This document shows, in pieces, positions 55,927-64,000 of a stretch of 64,000 nucleotides of DNA (position 1 is the first letter of the stretch; the number at the start of each line of letters is the position of its first letter). The notes beneath the pieces are model-generated. The model worked only from the letters and a program-made list of their open reading frames with translations, did not search any database and was not told the origin of the DNA. The stretch is from NCBI RefSeq assembly GCF_003569005.1, contig NZ_BCUR01000004.1:1514003-1578002 (forward strand). The letters are read 5' to 3'. A program made the translations under genes and the position numbers. Origin of the DNA: Vibrio superstes (GTDB taxonomy: Bacteria > Pseudomonadota > Gammaproteobacteria > Enterobacterales > Vibrionaceae).

Positions 55927-56796
55927 TTAATCTAAATTAATAACGTCACATTGTGGATGCTCTAGCAAAAACTCTTGCAGTTTCGCTTTGCTTGCCAAGT
56001 CTTCTGTAATCAAAATCGCAGGCTTACGAGCCGCATTGGCTTGTGTTAGTACCAGTGATAGCAACTCAGTGACTGATTCATGTTCCACATTGTAGCCAGC
56101 TGATACCGCTTCGTTATTCCTGTCCACGCCGAGAGTAAGCTGTGTAAGTGAAGCTAGGTCGATGCAGACACCATCGAAGTACTTTAATAGGCGCTCTGAA
56201 AGCAACACAGAGGACGGCGTGTCAGCGCCAAATAGAACCTTAAGGCCGTTTAATCCACGAGGTAGACCTTGCTCTGCCAAATTATCGATGACCTTGGCGG
56301 CATCACTCAAGCTACGCACAAAGGGAACAACAATCTCTACAGCAACGCCTTGCTCTCTGAGGCCCTTAATGAACTGACACTCAACCGCAAAGCTGGATTT
56401 ATAAAAGTCTGAGGCATAACGCGAAACGCCCCGCATTCCCAGCATAGGGTTTAGCTCTTGCTCTTCTAAGCTGCCGGCAATCAACGTAGATAAAGAATTG
56501 CTATCGCAATTGCTCAGTTGCACGCGTACACGCTTATGCTCAACTAGCTTAAGATCTTTTGCCGTTTCGTTTAGAACTTCTAGATAGAACTCTCTTAGAT
56601 CTTGACCGTTCACAACAGCGTCAAGGGCCATTTTGTCCGCATCAGTTAGCGTAGAGTCTTGGCCAATAAGTGCAGGATGAAAGAACACGCGCTCTTGAAT
56701 GACATCCCCAATAGACAGCAATACATGCTCTGCAGTGTCGTTAACTTGTTGCAACGAAGAGCCTAATATAATTTCCGAATTTAGCGTGTTTGGCAT
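55927..56796 (-). CDS. Stand-alone PEP synthase C-terminal-like barrel, probably non-catalytic
   Basis: This 289-residue protein aligns by eye to the C-terminal barrel of PEP synthase (PpsA): NPMLGMRGVSRY, ECQFIKGLREQG, VPFVRSLSDAAKVIDNLAEQGLPRGLNGLKV, YFDG, LTQLTLGVDRN. PpsA's MCEIPSN appears as FGADTPS, SIGSND as CIDLAS, and the catalytic Cys loop CGQ-PS as ITEDLAS. The ATP-grasp and phospho-His domains are absent. It is therefore likely a pseudoenzyme or regulatory protein. It diverges from the aroH-type gene; in E. coli aroH is also close to ppsA-ppsR. The long intact frame argues against a decaying pseudogene. Confidence 0.75.
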   Translation of the reverse strand: MPNTLNSEIILGSSLQQVNDTAEHVLLSIGDVIQERVFFHPALIGQDSTLTDADKMALDAVVNGQDLREFYLEVLNETAKDLKLVEHKRVRVQLSNCDSNSLSTLIAGSLEEQELNPMLGMRGVSRYASDFYKSSFAVECQFIKGLREQGVAVEIVVPFVRSLSDAAKVIDNLAEQGLPRGLNGLKVLFGADTPSSVLLSERLLKYFDGVCIDLASLTQLTLGVDRNNEAVSAGYNVEHESVTELLSLVLTQANAARKPAILITEDLASKAKLQEFLLEHPQCDVINLD

Positions 56797-57071
56797 TTGC
56801 GTCCCTTTCTAGATCTAAGTAGCTATTATCTGATTCAAAATACCACCTCACACCGACGATTCAAATACTTAACCGAAAATTTAGGCGAAGAAAAATACTG
56901 AGTAACCCCCTTACGCTGACTAAGGATGCTGCTCACTGTTCATAACCCTCTTTAGCGTGCATTTCTTAGCCAAATAACTAAGAATTTCTCTATTTTTGGG
57001 TAATGAAGTTTATTCCCTCTCGTAATTCCGCTATCTTTAGCCCAATTTCGCTATAAGAAGAAAACAAAATT

Positions 57072-58124
57072 ATGTCTCTAAAAACTGATGAGTTGCGCAC
57101 TCAACCACTCGGTCCAATGCCAACGCCAGCTGAGTTATCTCAAAATCACCCTCTTACCGCTGATGTTGCAGCTCGTATTGAGGAATCTCGTCGCCAAATC
57201 GAAGCTATCTTAAAAGGCGAAGATAAGCGCCTGCTCGTGATCGTTGGTCCTTGCTCTATTCATGATACAGAAGCGGCGATGGATTATGCAGGTCGTCTAG
57301 CGGCAATTCAGGACCAATACAAAGACCAACTATTCATTGTAATGCGAACCTACTTTGAGAAGCCCCGCACCATCATCGGTTGGAAAGGCCTGATTACGGA
57401 TCCGAATCTAGATGGCTCATACGCACTAGAAACCGGCCTAAACAAGGCGCGTAAGCTACTTCTAGATATCAACAAACTAGGACTGGCTACCGCAACTGAG
57501 TTCTTAGACATGATCACAGGCCAATATATTACTGACCTTATTTCATGGGGCGCAATTGGCGCTCGTACAACTGAATCTCAAATTCACCGTGAAATGGCTT
57601 CTGCGTTATCTTGTCCTGTAGGCTTTAAGAATGGCACAAACGGCAGCGTAAAAATCGCTATTGACGCAGTGCGCGCATCTAAGGCTTCACACTACTTCTA
57701 TTCGCCGGATAAAAATGGGCGTATGACGGTATATCGCACTTCAGGTAACCCTCACGGTCATGTGATCTTACGCGGTGGCGACACTGGACCAAACTTTGAT
57801 ACACAATCAATAGAGAACGCTTGTAATGCGCTTGGCGAAGTAGGCTTGCCGAAACGACTTGTTGTCGACTTTAGTCACGCGAACTGCCAAAAGCAGCACC
57901 GTAAACAACTAGACGTAGCAAAAGAAATCGCAAGTCAGATAAAATCAGGCAGCACCTACGTTGCAGGCATCATGGCAGAGAGCTTCATCGAAGAAGGCAA
58001 TCAGCCAATGGACGACCTTTCTGCACTGCAGTACGGAAAATCTATCACTGACCCATGCCTAAGCTGGGCACACACAGTAGAGATGCTGGATATTTTATCA
58101 GACGCTGTTAAAACACAACTTTAA
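57072..58124 (+). CDS. aroH: 3-deoxy-7-phosphoheptulonate synthase, AroH-like
   Basis: This 350-residue class I DAHP synthase has the motifs GEDKRLLVIVGPCSIHD, RTYFEKPRTIIGWKGLITDP, ISWGAIGARTTESQIHREMASALSCPVGFKNGTNG and DFSHANCQKQH. It joins PEP and erythrose-4-phosphate in the first step of aromatic amino acid synthesis. The N-terminus (KTDELRTQ...TPAELSQ) resembles E. coli AroH, the Trp-sensitive isoform, more than AroG or AroF; feedback type is inferred. I found no clear TrpR operator upstream. yajQ follows by 13 bp. Confidence 0.9.
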   Translation: MSLKTDELRTQPLGPMPTPAELSQNHPLTADVAARIEESRRQIEAILKGEDKRLLVIVGPCSIHDTEAAMDYAGRLAAIQDQYKDQLFIVMRTYFEKPRTIIGWKGLITDPNLDGSYALETGLNKARKLLLDINKLGLATATEFLDMITGQYITDLISWGAIGARTTESQIHREMASALSCPVGFKNGTNGSVKIAIDAVRASKASHYFYSPDKNGRMTVYRTSGNPHGHVILRGGDTGPNFDTQSIENACNALGEVGLPKRLVVDFSHANCQKQHRKQLDVAKEIASQIKSGSTYVAGIMAESFIEEGNQPMDDLSALQYGKSITDPCLSWAHTVEMLDILSDAVKTQL

Positions 58125-58137
58125 GGAGAAGAAGTAA

Positions 58138-58620
58138 ATGCCTTCATTTGATATTGTTTCAGAAATCGAAGTTGTCGACGTGCGACACGCGGTAGAAAAC
58201 GCGAATCGTGAACTTGCTACCCGTTTTGATTTCAGAGGCGTACAAGCCAGCTTTGAATTCAAAGATGAGCAAGTAAAGCTGACCGCTGAGGCTGAATTCC
58301 AACTGCAACAAATGCGTGACATTCTGCGTGGTAATTTGACCAAGCGTGGTGTCGACGTCAATACAATGGATTCTCAAAAAGAAGAAGCATCAGGCAAGAA
58401 CTGGTACCAAACCGTGCTGTTTAAGCAAGGTATCGATAAAGAAATGGCCAAAAAACTGGTTAAAGCAGTGAAAGACGCCAAGCTTAAGGTTCAAGCGAGT
58501 ATCCAAGGTGAGAAAGTTCGTATTACAGGCAAAAAGCGCGACGACCTACAATCAGCTATCGCACTAATCAAGAGCTCAGACCTTGGTCAGCCATTCCAAT
58601 ATGAGAACTTCAGAGACTAA
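58138..58620 (+). CDS. yajQ: YajQ family nucleotide-binding protein
   Basis: This 160-residue protein matches YajQ over its length: [34 protein letters not shown], then [43 protein letters not shown]. It has two ferredoxin-like lobes; some relatives bind cyclic di-GMP or tRNA. A strong AAGGAG precedes the ATG. It is probably co-transcribed with the DAHP synthase gene and is followed by a good terminator. Confidence 0.94.
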   Translation: MPSFDIVSEIEVVDVRHAVENANRELATRFDFRGVQASFEFKDEQVKLTAEAEFQLQQMRDILRGNLTKRGVDVNTMDSQKEEASGKNWYQTVLFKQGIDKEMAKKLVKAVKDAKLKVQASIQGEKVRITGKKRDDLQSAIALIKSSDLGQPFQYENFRD

Positions 58621-58644
58621 CTTTCAGTAAAGTCTAAAAATACT

Positions 58645-58670
58645 AACGAGGGCCATTGCCCTCGTTTTTT
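58645..58670 (+). terminator. Terminator of the aroH-yajQ unit
   Basis: A perfect 8-bp stem (ACGAGGGC/GCCCTCGT) with a CATT loop and TTTTT lies 26 bp past the yajQ stop. Confidence 0.94.
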
Positions 58671-58676
58671 GTATTT

Positions 58677-59834
58677 CTACCCTGCCACCATTTGCTGTTT
58701 TGTTTTACTTGCTGCCACTAACATATAGATGCACGTTGCTAACAAAGCTGCGAACAAATAGCCAAGCAATCCGTGTACTTGAAAAAGAAACCTATCTGCT
58801 ACGACAGGACCTGCAACGGAGCCAATGCTATAGCTAAACAGCATCACTTGTGTTGCTGAGACAATAAAGCGCTCATCGAGCTTTTCGCATCCAAGGTTTA
58901 TTGCCACCGGGTAAATACCAAAGGTTGCCATTCCTAGCAGAAACAGTGCCCCCGAAAGCAGAGCCACCGAAGACGAAACAAACGTTAAGCCTATAGCAAA
59001 CATACCTAGCATACACAGCAGCGCCATTAGCATGACTCGGCTCATGAATTTGTTAAGCTTGTTGACCAAAGGCTGAACCAACATTCCCCCCAAGATCACC
59101 AACGCCATCAAACTGCCTATATCAGTATGCTCAATTTTACGGTTCGCTAATTCTACCGGCATAAGTCCATATATGGCACCCAGCGTAAGGCCCGATACAA
59201 TACAACCGATAATGGCTGCGTGGTTAAGCCTTGATATTTGCTTAAAGGAAAGTGCTGCCGACTCTTGGCTATTAGGCTGTGTGCAGGCAACAAACTTTAA
59301 GACTAAAACCGCCGCAACGATGGGTGAGACAATCACAACAAATGGCATAACGCCATTGATTCCAAAAACGCCAATACCCAGTTGTCCAAACGCAGAACCG
59401 CCATATAGCGAAAGCATGTATAGGCTTAATCTCTTCATTCGAGACTCTTCATCACCAGACATTAGCCAAGACTCAACAATGACGAAAATACCCGCAACGG
59501 CAATACCTGCAGCAAAACGTGCAGCTAACCATACAAAACCATTGGCAAACACTGGTAAGACCACAACCGTTAGGGCAAATGCCACCAAACACCCAATGAA
59601 AGCGCGTCGATGCCCTACCTGATGAATAATACGTTCAACAATGACGGCACCGAATAATAAGCCTGCATAAAAAGCACTCGCAAGCCAACTCGCATAGTGT
59701 GTTGGAATATTAAACTGACCCAACATTAGAGGGATCAAGCTCATTAAATAGCCCGAAGCCACAGCGTAAAAAGTCAATGCGATAACGGGTACGGTGATAC
59801 GAGATACACCTTCAGGAAGAAGTGCTTTTTCCAA
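58677..59834 (-). CDS. MFS transporter, YcaD-like
   Basis: This 385-residue protein has about 12 hydrophobic segments. The GLLFGAVIVERIIHQVGHRRAF loop and the IVESWLMSGDEESRMKRLSLYMLSLYGGSAFGQL region are typical of the YcaD group of MFS proteins. The substrate is unknown. The start is TTG with AGG upstream; no ATG lies nearby in frame. It converges on yajQ with the shared terminator hairpin between them. Confidence 0.85.
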   Translation of the reverse strand: MEKALLPEGVSRITVPVIALTFYAVASGYLMSLIPLMLGQFNIPTHYASWLASAFYAGLLFGAVIVERIIHQVGHRRAFIGCLVAFALTVVVLPVFANGFVWLAARFAAGIAVAGIFVIVESWLMSGDEESRMKRLSLYMLSLYGGSAFGQLGIGVFGINGVMPFVVIVSPIVAAVLVLKFVACTQPNSQESAALSFKQISRLNHAAIIGCIVSGLTLGAIYGLMPVELANRKIEHTDIGSLMALVILGGMLVQPLVNKLNKFMSRVMLMALLCMLGMFAIGLTFVSSSVALLSGALFLLGMATFGIYPVAINLGCEKLDERFIVSATQVMLFSYSIGSVAGPVVADRFLFQVHGLLGYLFAALLATCIYMLVAASKTKQQMVAG

Positions 59835-59998
59835 TGTCTTGCGCCTAATTTAATTAATGATTTGGAAGGAATTAAGGCGCGAATATGGGATTAATTTAGG
59901 GCTAAGTAAAACAATGAATTTTTAAGGATTCGATAAAAGATTTTTATGACAATATCACAAGGAAAGCGTCCGTAATTTAATGTTACGGACGCTGTGAA

Positions 59999-60433
59999 TT
60001 ACTTGGTAAGTGCTTGATTTAGCCACTGATCAAACTGAGATTTCGGTAAGGCGCCACTGAGCATATCTACGCGTTGGCCATTCTTAAACACCATGACCGT
60101 TGGAATGCTTCTGATTTGAAATTGTGCGCCCAACTGTTGCTGCGCCTCGGTATCAATTTTGACACAGCGAACCTGACCTTCGCGCTCTTTTGCCACATCA
60201 GAAAACACTGGCGCAAACCCCACACACGGATTACACCAAGGTGCCCAAAAATCTACGACGATAGGTGTATCACCTTCAAGCAAGGCTGCAAAGTTGTCGC
60301 TTGTTCCTTCGATAGGAGCCCCATCAAGTAGAGCCTGTTTGCATTTCCCACATTTAGCGCCTTCTGAGACACGTTCATTAGGGATTCGATTTAGACCGCC
60401 ACACGAAGGACAGCGGGTTTTAAATGATGACAT
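59999..60433 (-). CDS. trxC: Thioredoxin 2 (TrxC) with WCNPC active site
   Basis: This 144-residue protein has an N-terminal zinc ribbon (CPSCGGLNRIP...CGKCKQ, about 8-40) followed by a thioredoxin domain. The active site is FWAPWCNPCVGFAPVF, so Asn replaces the Gly of the standard WCGPC. The cis-Pro is in IRSIPTVMVFKNG. It reduces cytoplasmic disulphides; E. coli TrxC is OxyR-induced. AGGAAG precedes the ATG. Confidence 0.95.
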   Translation of the reverse strand: MSSFKTRCPSCGGLNRIPNERVSEGAKCGKCKQALLDGAPIEGTSDNFAALLEGDTPIVVDFWAPWCNPCVGFAPVFSDVAKEREGQVRCVKIDTEAQQQLGAQFQIRSIPTVMVFKNGQRVDMLSGALPKSQFDQWLNQALTK

Positions 60434-60481
60434 AACTTCCTCATTTTTATTAATAGATTGATTGTTCGAAGGCTTTCGCTG

Positions 60482-61426
60482 TTATCTCGCGTATCCCAAA
60501 ACTTGTATACGCCCGTAACATAAGGAAAGCTCTGACAGCAGTCCCTTGTTGACCTCAGGGAGTAATACCACCACAGAACGGCGCAGTTCCTGTTGCTCTT
60601 CTAGTCGTTTTTTAAGCTCAGGCACCTCACTCCATGAAATACGCTCCGCATCTCGTCGGCAACTATCAGCAAATACGGAATCTAATTCATGATGATAGAG
60701 CACCATCTCTGCCGATTGCATCAGGCGTAAGGCCTTGAGAGTAAGCATTTCAAAATCACTGCCTGTCTCAATCCAATTGACACAGTAACTTGGCTCAAAC
60801 TGTTTGCTGTCCAGCGTAACCTCATAACAGGCTTGCAACTGTGATTTCGACTGTGAAGATTTAACCTCAGTTGCCTCGAAAAAGTACTCCCAAAATAATC
60901 GTCTGCGAGTCACATCTGGCAATCTCTCTTTGATATCGGCACGTTTAGACGCTGCAAAGTCAGCCAGTAGACCTAAATTTTGTGGAAGAACCGCCTCAAA
61001 GGTACGCCTTAGGTTGCGAATAAGGACAGGCGAACTACCGCCACTTGAAAACGCAACCTGAATGCGTCCACGATTTATCATGGAAGGCGTAATGAAATCA
61101 CAATACTCCGTATCATCAACCACATTGACCATGATCCCTGCTCTTTTCGCATCGGCATGCACTCTGTGGTTGAGATCTGGGTTATCTGTTGTTGCCCAAA
61201 TTTGCACGAATTCTTCGATGAGTTCTTGTTGGTAAAAGCCTTTTATCCAACTGAGCTTATCTTCTTCATACAAAGAAAGTAAAAATGGCTCTAATGTAGG
61301 TGAAACTACCGAGACAAAAGCGCCAGCCTTGAGCAGGCTCTCTACTTTTCTGCTTGCTACTTCCCCCCCACCTACAACCAAAACTGGTTTGTGATAGAGA
61401 TCATAAAACAGAGGAAAATATCGCAT
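60482..61426 (-). CDS. Siroheme synthase N-terminal-type protein (precorrin-2 dehydrogenase/ferrochelatase) with degenerate SUMT tail
   Basis: The protein has 314 residues. Residues 1-150 match the CysG N-terminal/Met8 domain: VLVVGGGEVASRKVESLLKAGA (NAD loop), VNVVDDTEYCDFITPSMINRGRIQVAFSSGGSSPVLIRNLR. Residues 150-215 are the helical dimerisation part. Residues 225-310 resemble uroporphyrinogen methyltransferase: ETGSDFEMLTLKALRLMQSAEMVLYHH, where full enzymes have GAGPGDPELLTLKALR. The SAM-binding glycines are gone and most of the domain is missing. The oxidation and iron insertion steps should remain; a separate methyltransferase must supply precorrin-2. Confidence 0.88.
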   Translation of the reverse strand: MRYFPLFYDLYHKPVLVVGGGEVASRKVESLLKAGAFVSVVSPTLEPFLLSLYEEDKLSWIKGFYQQELIEEFVQIWATTDNPDLNHRVHADAKRAGIMVNVVDDTEYCDFITPSMINRGRIQVAFSSGGSSPVLIRNLRRTFEAVLPQNLGLLADFAASKRADIKERLPDVTRRRLFWEYFFEATEVKSSQSKSQLQACYEVTLDSKQFEPSYCVNWIETGSDFEMLTLKALRLMQSAEMVLYHHELDSVFADSCRRDAERISWSEVPELKKRLEEQQELRRSVVVLLPEVNKGLLSELSLCYGRIQVLGYAR

Positions 61427-61872
61427 TATGTTCCTTAAATGTTAATTGCCCAAATTAAACCCAAGTCACCATTTTGGTGCACACTAAAAATTACACCGCT
61501 AAGTGTGACATTGAAATACTCTGTAATATTTGCCCTGGTGGAATTTATCACCTTAAATATATTAATACTCCACACATTACACTGCTCGGGCTATTTATAT
61601 TGGAAATTTTCTCCGATTCCCCAAAGTTACACAATGTTGCACTATTTACAAACTGACAACATTTAGTCATTCTAAAGTGGTTAGTTAAGAGTAAATCACA
61701 ATTTGTAATTAATTGAGATACTTAGCAACCTCAACTACTTTGTATACGGGTATGAAAAATATGCCCCAATTTAGTGAATCGTACAAACGAATTCACGTTT
61801 AATGCAGAAATGCAAAGTCGTACTAGGTGATGCCTCATCACCCATGGATTTTAAAAGAAAGGATACGAATAG
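61427..61872. other. Long AT-rich leader/promoter region of the amino-acid ABC operon
   Basis: About 446 bp lie between the divergent siroheme gene and aapJ. It is AT-rich, with short hypothetical frames that lack ribosome sites and family resemblance. I see no clear operator or structured RNA; the aapJ promoter is presumably in its right half. Confidence 0.5.
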
Positions 61873-62901
61873 ATGGCGAATAAACTCACAATTCTAGCTT
61901 CAGTAGTAGCTGCATCGGCAGCTGTCGTAGCGACGTCTGCATCAGCAGCAGATAGCACGCTAGACAAAGTATTAGCTGCAGGCTCTCTCACCTGTGGTGT
62001 GAGCACTGGCCTTCCAGGCTTTTCGAACCCTAACTCAAAAGGTGAGTGGGAAGGTATTGATGTTGAGTACTGTCAAGCGCTTGCTGCAGCGGTTCTAGGC
62101 GACAAAACTAAGGTTAAATACGTACCTCTTACAGCGAAAGAGCGTTTTACGGCGCTTCAGTCTGGTGAGATCGATGTACTGTCTCGTAACACGACTTGGA
62201 CTCAGCACCGTGATACGGCACTAGGTCTAAACTTCGTAGGTGTTAACTACTACGATGGTCAAGGTTTTATGGTTAAGAAAGACCTAGGTGTTTCTAGCGC
62301 GACAGAACTTGATGGCGCAGCGGTATGTGTACAGTCAGGTACAACTACTGAGCTAAACCTTGCCGATTACTTCCGTGCAAGCGGCATGGAATACAAGCCA
62401 GTAGTATTTGATACAGCTGCGCAGACTTCTGCAGGTTTCGATGCAGGACGCTGTGACGTGCTGACTACTGACCAATCTGGCCTATACGCGCTTCGTCTAA
62501 ACCTTAAAGATCCTTCTTCTGCCGTCGTATTACCAGAAATCATCTCTAAAGAGCCGCTAGGCCCAGTTGTTCGCCAAGGCGACGACAAGTGGTTTAACGT
62601 AGCTAAGTGGACGCTTTCAGCAATGATCAACGCTGAAGAGTACGGTATCTCATCTAAAAATGCGGATGAAATGCTGAAGTCTTCAGATCCAAATGTTAAG
62701 CGTATCCTTGGTGTTGACGGTCCTAAAGGTACTGCACTAGGCATTAAAGATGACTGGGGTTACCAAGTGATTAAGCAAGTAGGTAACTACGGCGAAAGCT
62801 TCGAACGTACTGTTGGTACTGGCTCTCCGCTACAGATTAGCCGTGGTGTTAACGCACTATGGAATGCGGGTGGCTTTATGTACGCGCCACCAATGCGTTA
62901 A
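61873..62901 (+). CDS. aapJ: General L-amino-acid ABC transporter substrate-binding protein (AapJ-like)
   Basis: This 342-residue protein has a signal peptide ending TSASAA. The mature part opens STLDKVLAAGSLTCGVSTGLPGFSNPNSKGEWEGIDVEYCQALAAAVLGD and continues VKYVPLTAKERFTALQSGEIDVLSRNTTWT. The C-terminal SFERTVGTGSPLQISRGVNALWNAGGFMYAPPMR is diagnostic of AapJ/BztA. It binds polar amino acids in the periplasm. AAAGGA precedes the ATG. A terminator-like hairpin separates it from the permease gene. Confidence 0.94.
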   Translation: MANKLTILASVVAASAAVVATSASAADSTLDKVLAAGSLTCGVSTGLPGFSNPNSKGEWEGIDVEYCQALAAAVLGDKTKVKYVPLTAKERFTALQSGEIDVLSRNTTWTQHRDTALGLNFVGVNYYDGQGFMVKKDLGVSSATELDGAAVCVQSGTTTELNLADYFRASGMEYKPVVFDTAAQTSAGFDAGRCDVLTTDQSGLYALRLNLKDPSSAVVLPEIISKEPLGPVVRQGDDKWFNVAKWTLSAMINAEEYGISSKNADEMLKSSDPNVKRILGVDGPKGTALGIKDDWGYQVIKQVGNYGESFERTVGTGSPLQISRGVNALWNAGGFMYAPPMR

Positions 62902-62917
62902 TCCTGAAGTAGTAACC

Positions 62918-62946
62918 AAAGGGCGGCCTCACCGCCCTTTTGTTTA
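62918..62946 (+). terminator. Intercistronic terminator/attenuator between aapJ and aapQ
   Basis: A perfect 9-bp GC-rich stem (AAAGGGCGG/CCGCCCTTT) is followed by TGTTT. In binding-protein operons such a hairpin usually keeps the binding protein in excess over the permease. Confidence 0.85.
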
Positions 62947-62972
62947 AATGGATTTAATTAAAGGTTAGTTGT

Positions 62973-64000
62973 ATGACGCCACCGAAAGTAAACCCCGCCG
63001 CCTCGAGTTCGGCATCAAAAAGTTCCAACCTCCTCTATAACCCCACTTTCCGAGCCATCGCCTTTCAGGTTATTGCTGTATTAGGCCTGGTTTGGTTCTT
63101 TTACAGTATCGTCAATAATGCACTGAGTAACCTCGATGCACGTGGCATCGCGACAGGTTTCGATTTCTTATCAAAAGAAGCCGGTTTTGGTATTGGGCTT
63201 CACCTAGTCGAATACGATGAAACTTATAGCTACGGCAGAACCTTCATTGTTGGCCTACTTAACACCGCCTTAGTGGCAGTATTGGGGATCTTTTTCGCTA
63301 CAATACTCGGCTTTATCATGGGTGTTGCTCGCCTATCGAGTAACTGGCTAGTCAGTCGCTTAGCTGCTGTATATATCGAGATATTCCGTAATATTCCTTT
63401 GTTACTGCAAATTTTCTTCTGGTATTTCGCAGTATTGCAGGCGCTCCCATCACCAAGACAAAGCTTGAGCCTTGGAGAAGCGGTCTTCTTAAACGTTCGC
63501 GGCTTGTTTATGCCCGGACCTGTTTTCAATGAAGGCAGTGGTATCGTTATCGCAGCACTGGTCATAGCGATTATCGCGTCAATCTTTGTCAGCATTTGGG
63601 CTAAAAACAAACAAAAACTAACCGGTCAACAAACCCCTGTTGGTCGTATTTCTGTTGCACTAATTATCGTTCTACCTTTGATTGCCTATTTCATTGCGGG
63701 AATGCCAATCAGTACTGAATACCCTGAACTTAAAGGTTTTAACTTTAAGGGTGGTATCAGTATCATTCCTGAGTTAGCCGCCCTTACTTTGGCACTGAGT
63801 ATTTATACGGCCTCGTTTATTGCCGAAATCGTGCGTTCAGGTATTAACGCAGTTAGCCATGGTCAAACCGAAGCAGCAATGTCATTGGGTTTACCTCGCA
63901 GTCGTACGCTACGTTTAGTCGTCATTCCGCAAGCATTGCGTATCATCATTCCACCACTGACTAGCCAATACCTCAACTTAACTAAAAACTCTTCTTTAGC
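62973..64000 (+). CDS. aapQ: Amino-acid ABC transporter permease (AapQ-like, 3' end outside window)
   Basis: An ATG at 62973 opens a frame that continues through the window edge with no stop (342 codons visible). It shows the HisM/AapQ pattern: FIVGLLNTALVAVLGIFFATILGFIMGVARLSSNW, YIEIFRNIPLLLQIFFWYFAVL, and the EAA loop region ALTLALSIYTASFIAEIVRSGINAVSHGQTEAAMSLGLPRSRTLRLVVIPQALRIIIPPLTSQYLNLTKNSSLA. The long insert (about 150-260) between helices is typical of AapQ. It forms the membrane channel with AapM, expected downstream. Confidence 0.93.
   Translation, partial: MTPPKVNPAASSSASKSSNLLYNPTFRAIAFQVIAVLGLVWFFYSIVNNALSNLDARGIATGFDFLSKEAGFGIGLHLVEYDETYSYGRTFIVGLLNTALVAVLGIFFATILGFIMGVARLSSNWLVSRLAAVYIEIFRNIPLLLQIFFWYFAVLQALPSPRQSLSLGEAVFLNVRGLFMPGPVFNEGSGIVIAALVIAIIASIFVSIWAKNKQKLTGQQTPVGRISVALIIVLPLIAYFIAGMPISTEYPELKGFNFKGGISIIPELAALTLALSIYTASFIAEIVRSGINAVSHGQTEAAMSLGLPRSRTLRLVVIPQALRIIIPPLTSQYLNLTKNSSL

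Noticed and set aside
56940..57071. TrpR operator upstream of the AroH-like gene
   Set aside because: No ACTAGT-type palindrome is present; the CTTAG...CTAAG element there is too weak a match.
61439..61666. Short open frame in the aapJ leader region
   Set aside because: AT-rich with no ribosome site, no recognisable domain and unusual composition; most likely chance.

Overview
The window is a gene-dense stretch of about 44% GC from a marine gammaproteobacterium. Vibrio-type families (DUF2960, DUF2987, DUF3634, DUF3466 with a GlyGly-CTERM tail), the gene order, and a dif site that matches my recollection of Vibrio cholerae dif1 all point to chromosome 1 of a Vibrio or close relative. I cannot name the species. 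No rRNA, tRNA, CRISPR array, prophage or transposase gene was found.

The main structural result is that this is the replication terminus. A 28-bp XerCD dif site lies at 24559-24586, about 370 bp from matP (24959-25408). Five exact matches to the MatP-binding site matS (GTGACRNYGTCAC) are spread over the window, at 10600, 16997, 29778, 38649 and 54383. Three exact KOPS (GGGNAGGG) were found and all point toward dif.

Layout. 1-3006: partial fatty-acid/sterol desaturase, a DTW-domain tRNA modification enzyme, nagK, and a Lys-rich winged-helix-like protein. 3087-6884: a 162-bp repeat, DUF2960, and an MscS channel immediately downstream of a membrane-anchored ATPase. 7080-10664: cobB, an orphan PotD-like binding protein, a membrane protein and DUF2987. 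10741-11046: two fused repeat copies abutting the ttcA stop. 11046-21073: ttcA, uspE, fnr, then the cbb3 oxidase structural and assembly genes (TauE-like gene, ccoS, ccoI, ccoH, ccoP, ccoQ, ccoO, ccoN, in map order). 21330-24281: a small membrane protein, a CynX-type MFS transporter, and a lipoprotein that may be a polysaccharide lyase. 24559-24586: dif.

Right of dif: DUF3634-matP, lonH-fabA, rmf, uup-DUF3466, rlmKL-glutaredoxin, zapC, pyrD, a 1614-aa NAD-glutamate dehydrogenase and pepN. This keeps much of the E. coli pepN-pyrD-zapC-rlmKL-uup-rmf-fabA-lonH-matP order. Then come a duplicated lipocalin-like secreted protein, prc-proQ, msrC, letA-letB-rsmF, a CvfB-like S1 protein, a stand-alone degenerate PEP-synthase barrel, an aroH-type DAHP synthase, yajQ, a YcaD-like MFS transporter, trxC, and a siroheme synthase with a decayed methyltransferase tail. 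The window ends in an amino-acid ABC operon (aapJ, aapQ cut by the edge).

The genes are mostly core functions: microaerobic respiration with its regulator Fnr, tRNA and rRNA modification, outer-membrane lipid transport, unsaturated fatty acid synthesis, and chromosome-terminus organisation. The observations most worth a second look are the dif/matS/matP arrangement, the 162-bp MITE-like repeat, the ATPase-MscS pair, and two proteins that keep a recognisable fold but have lost catalytic motifs. No clearly new defence or mobile system is present.
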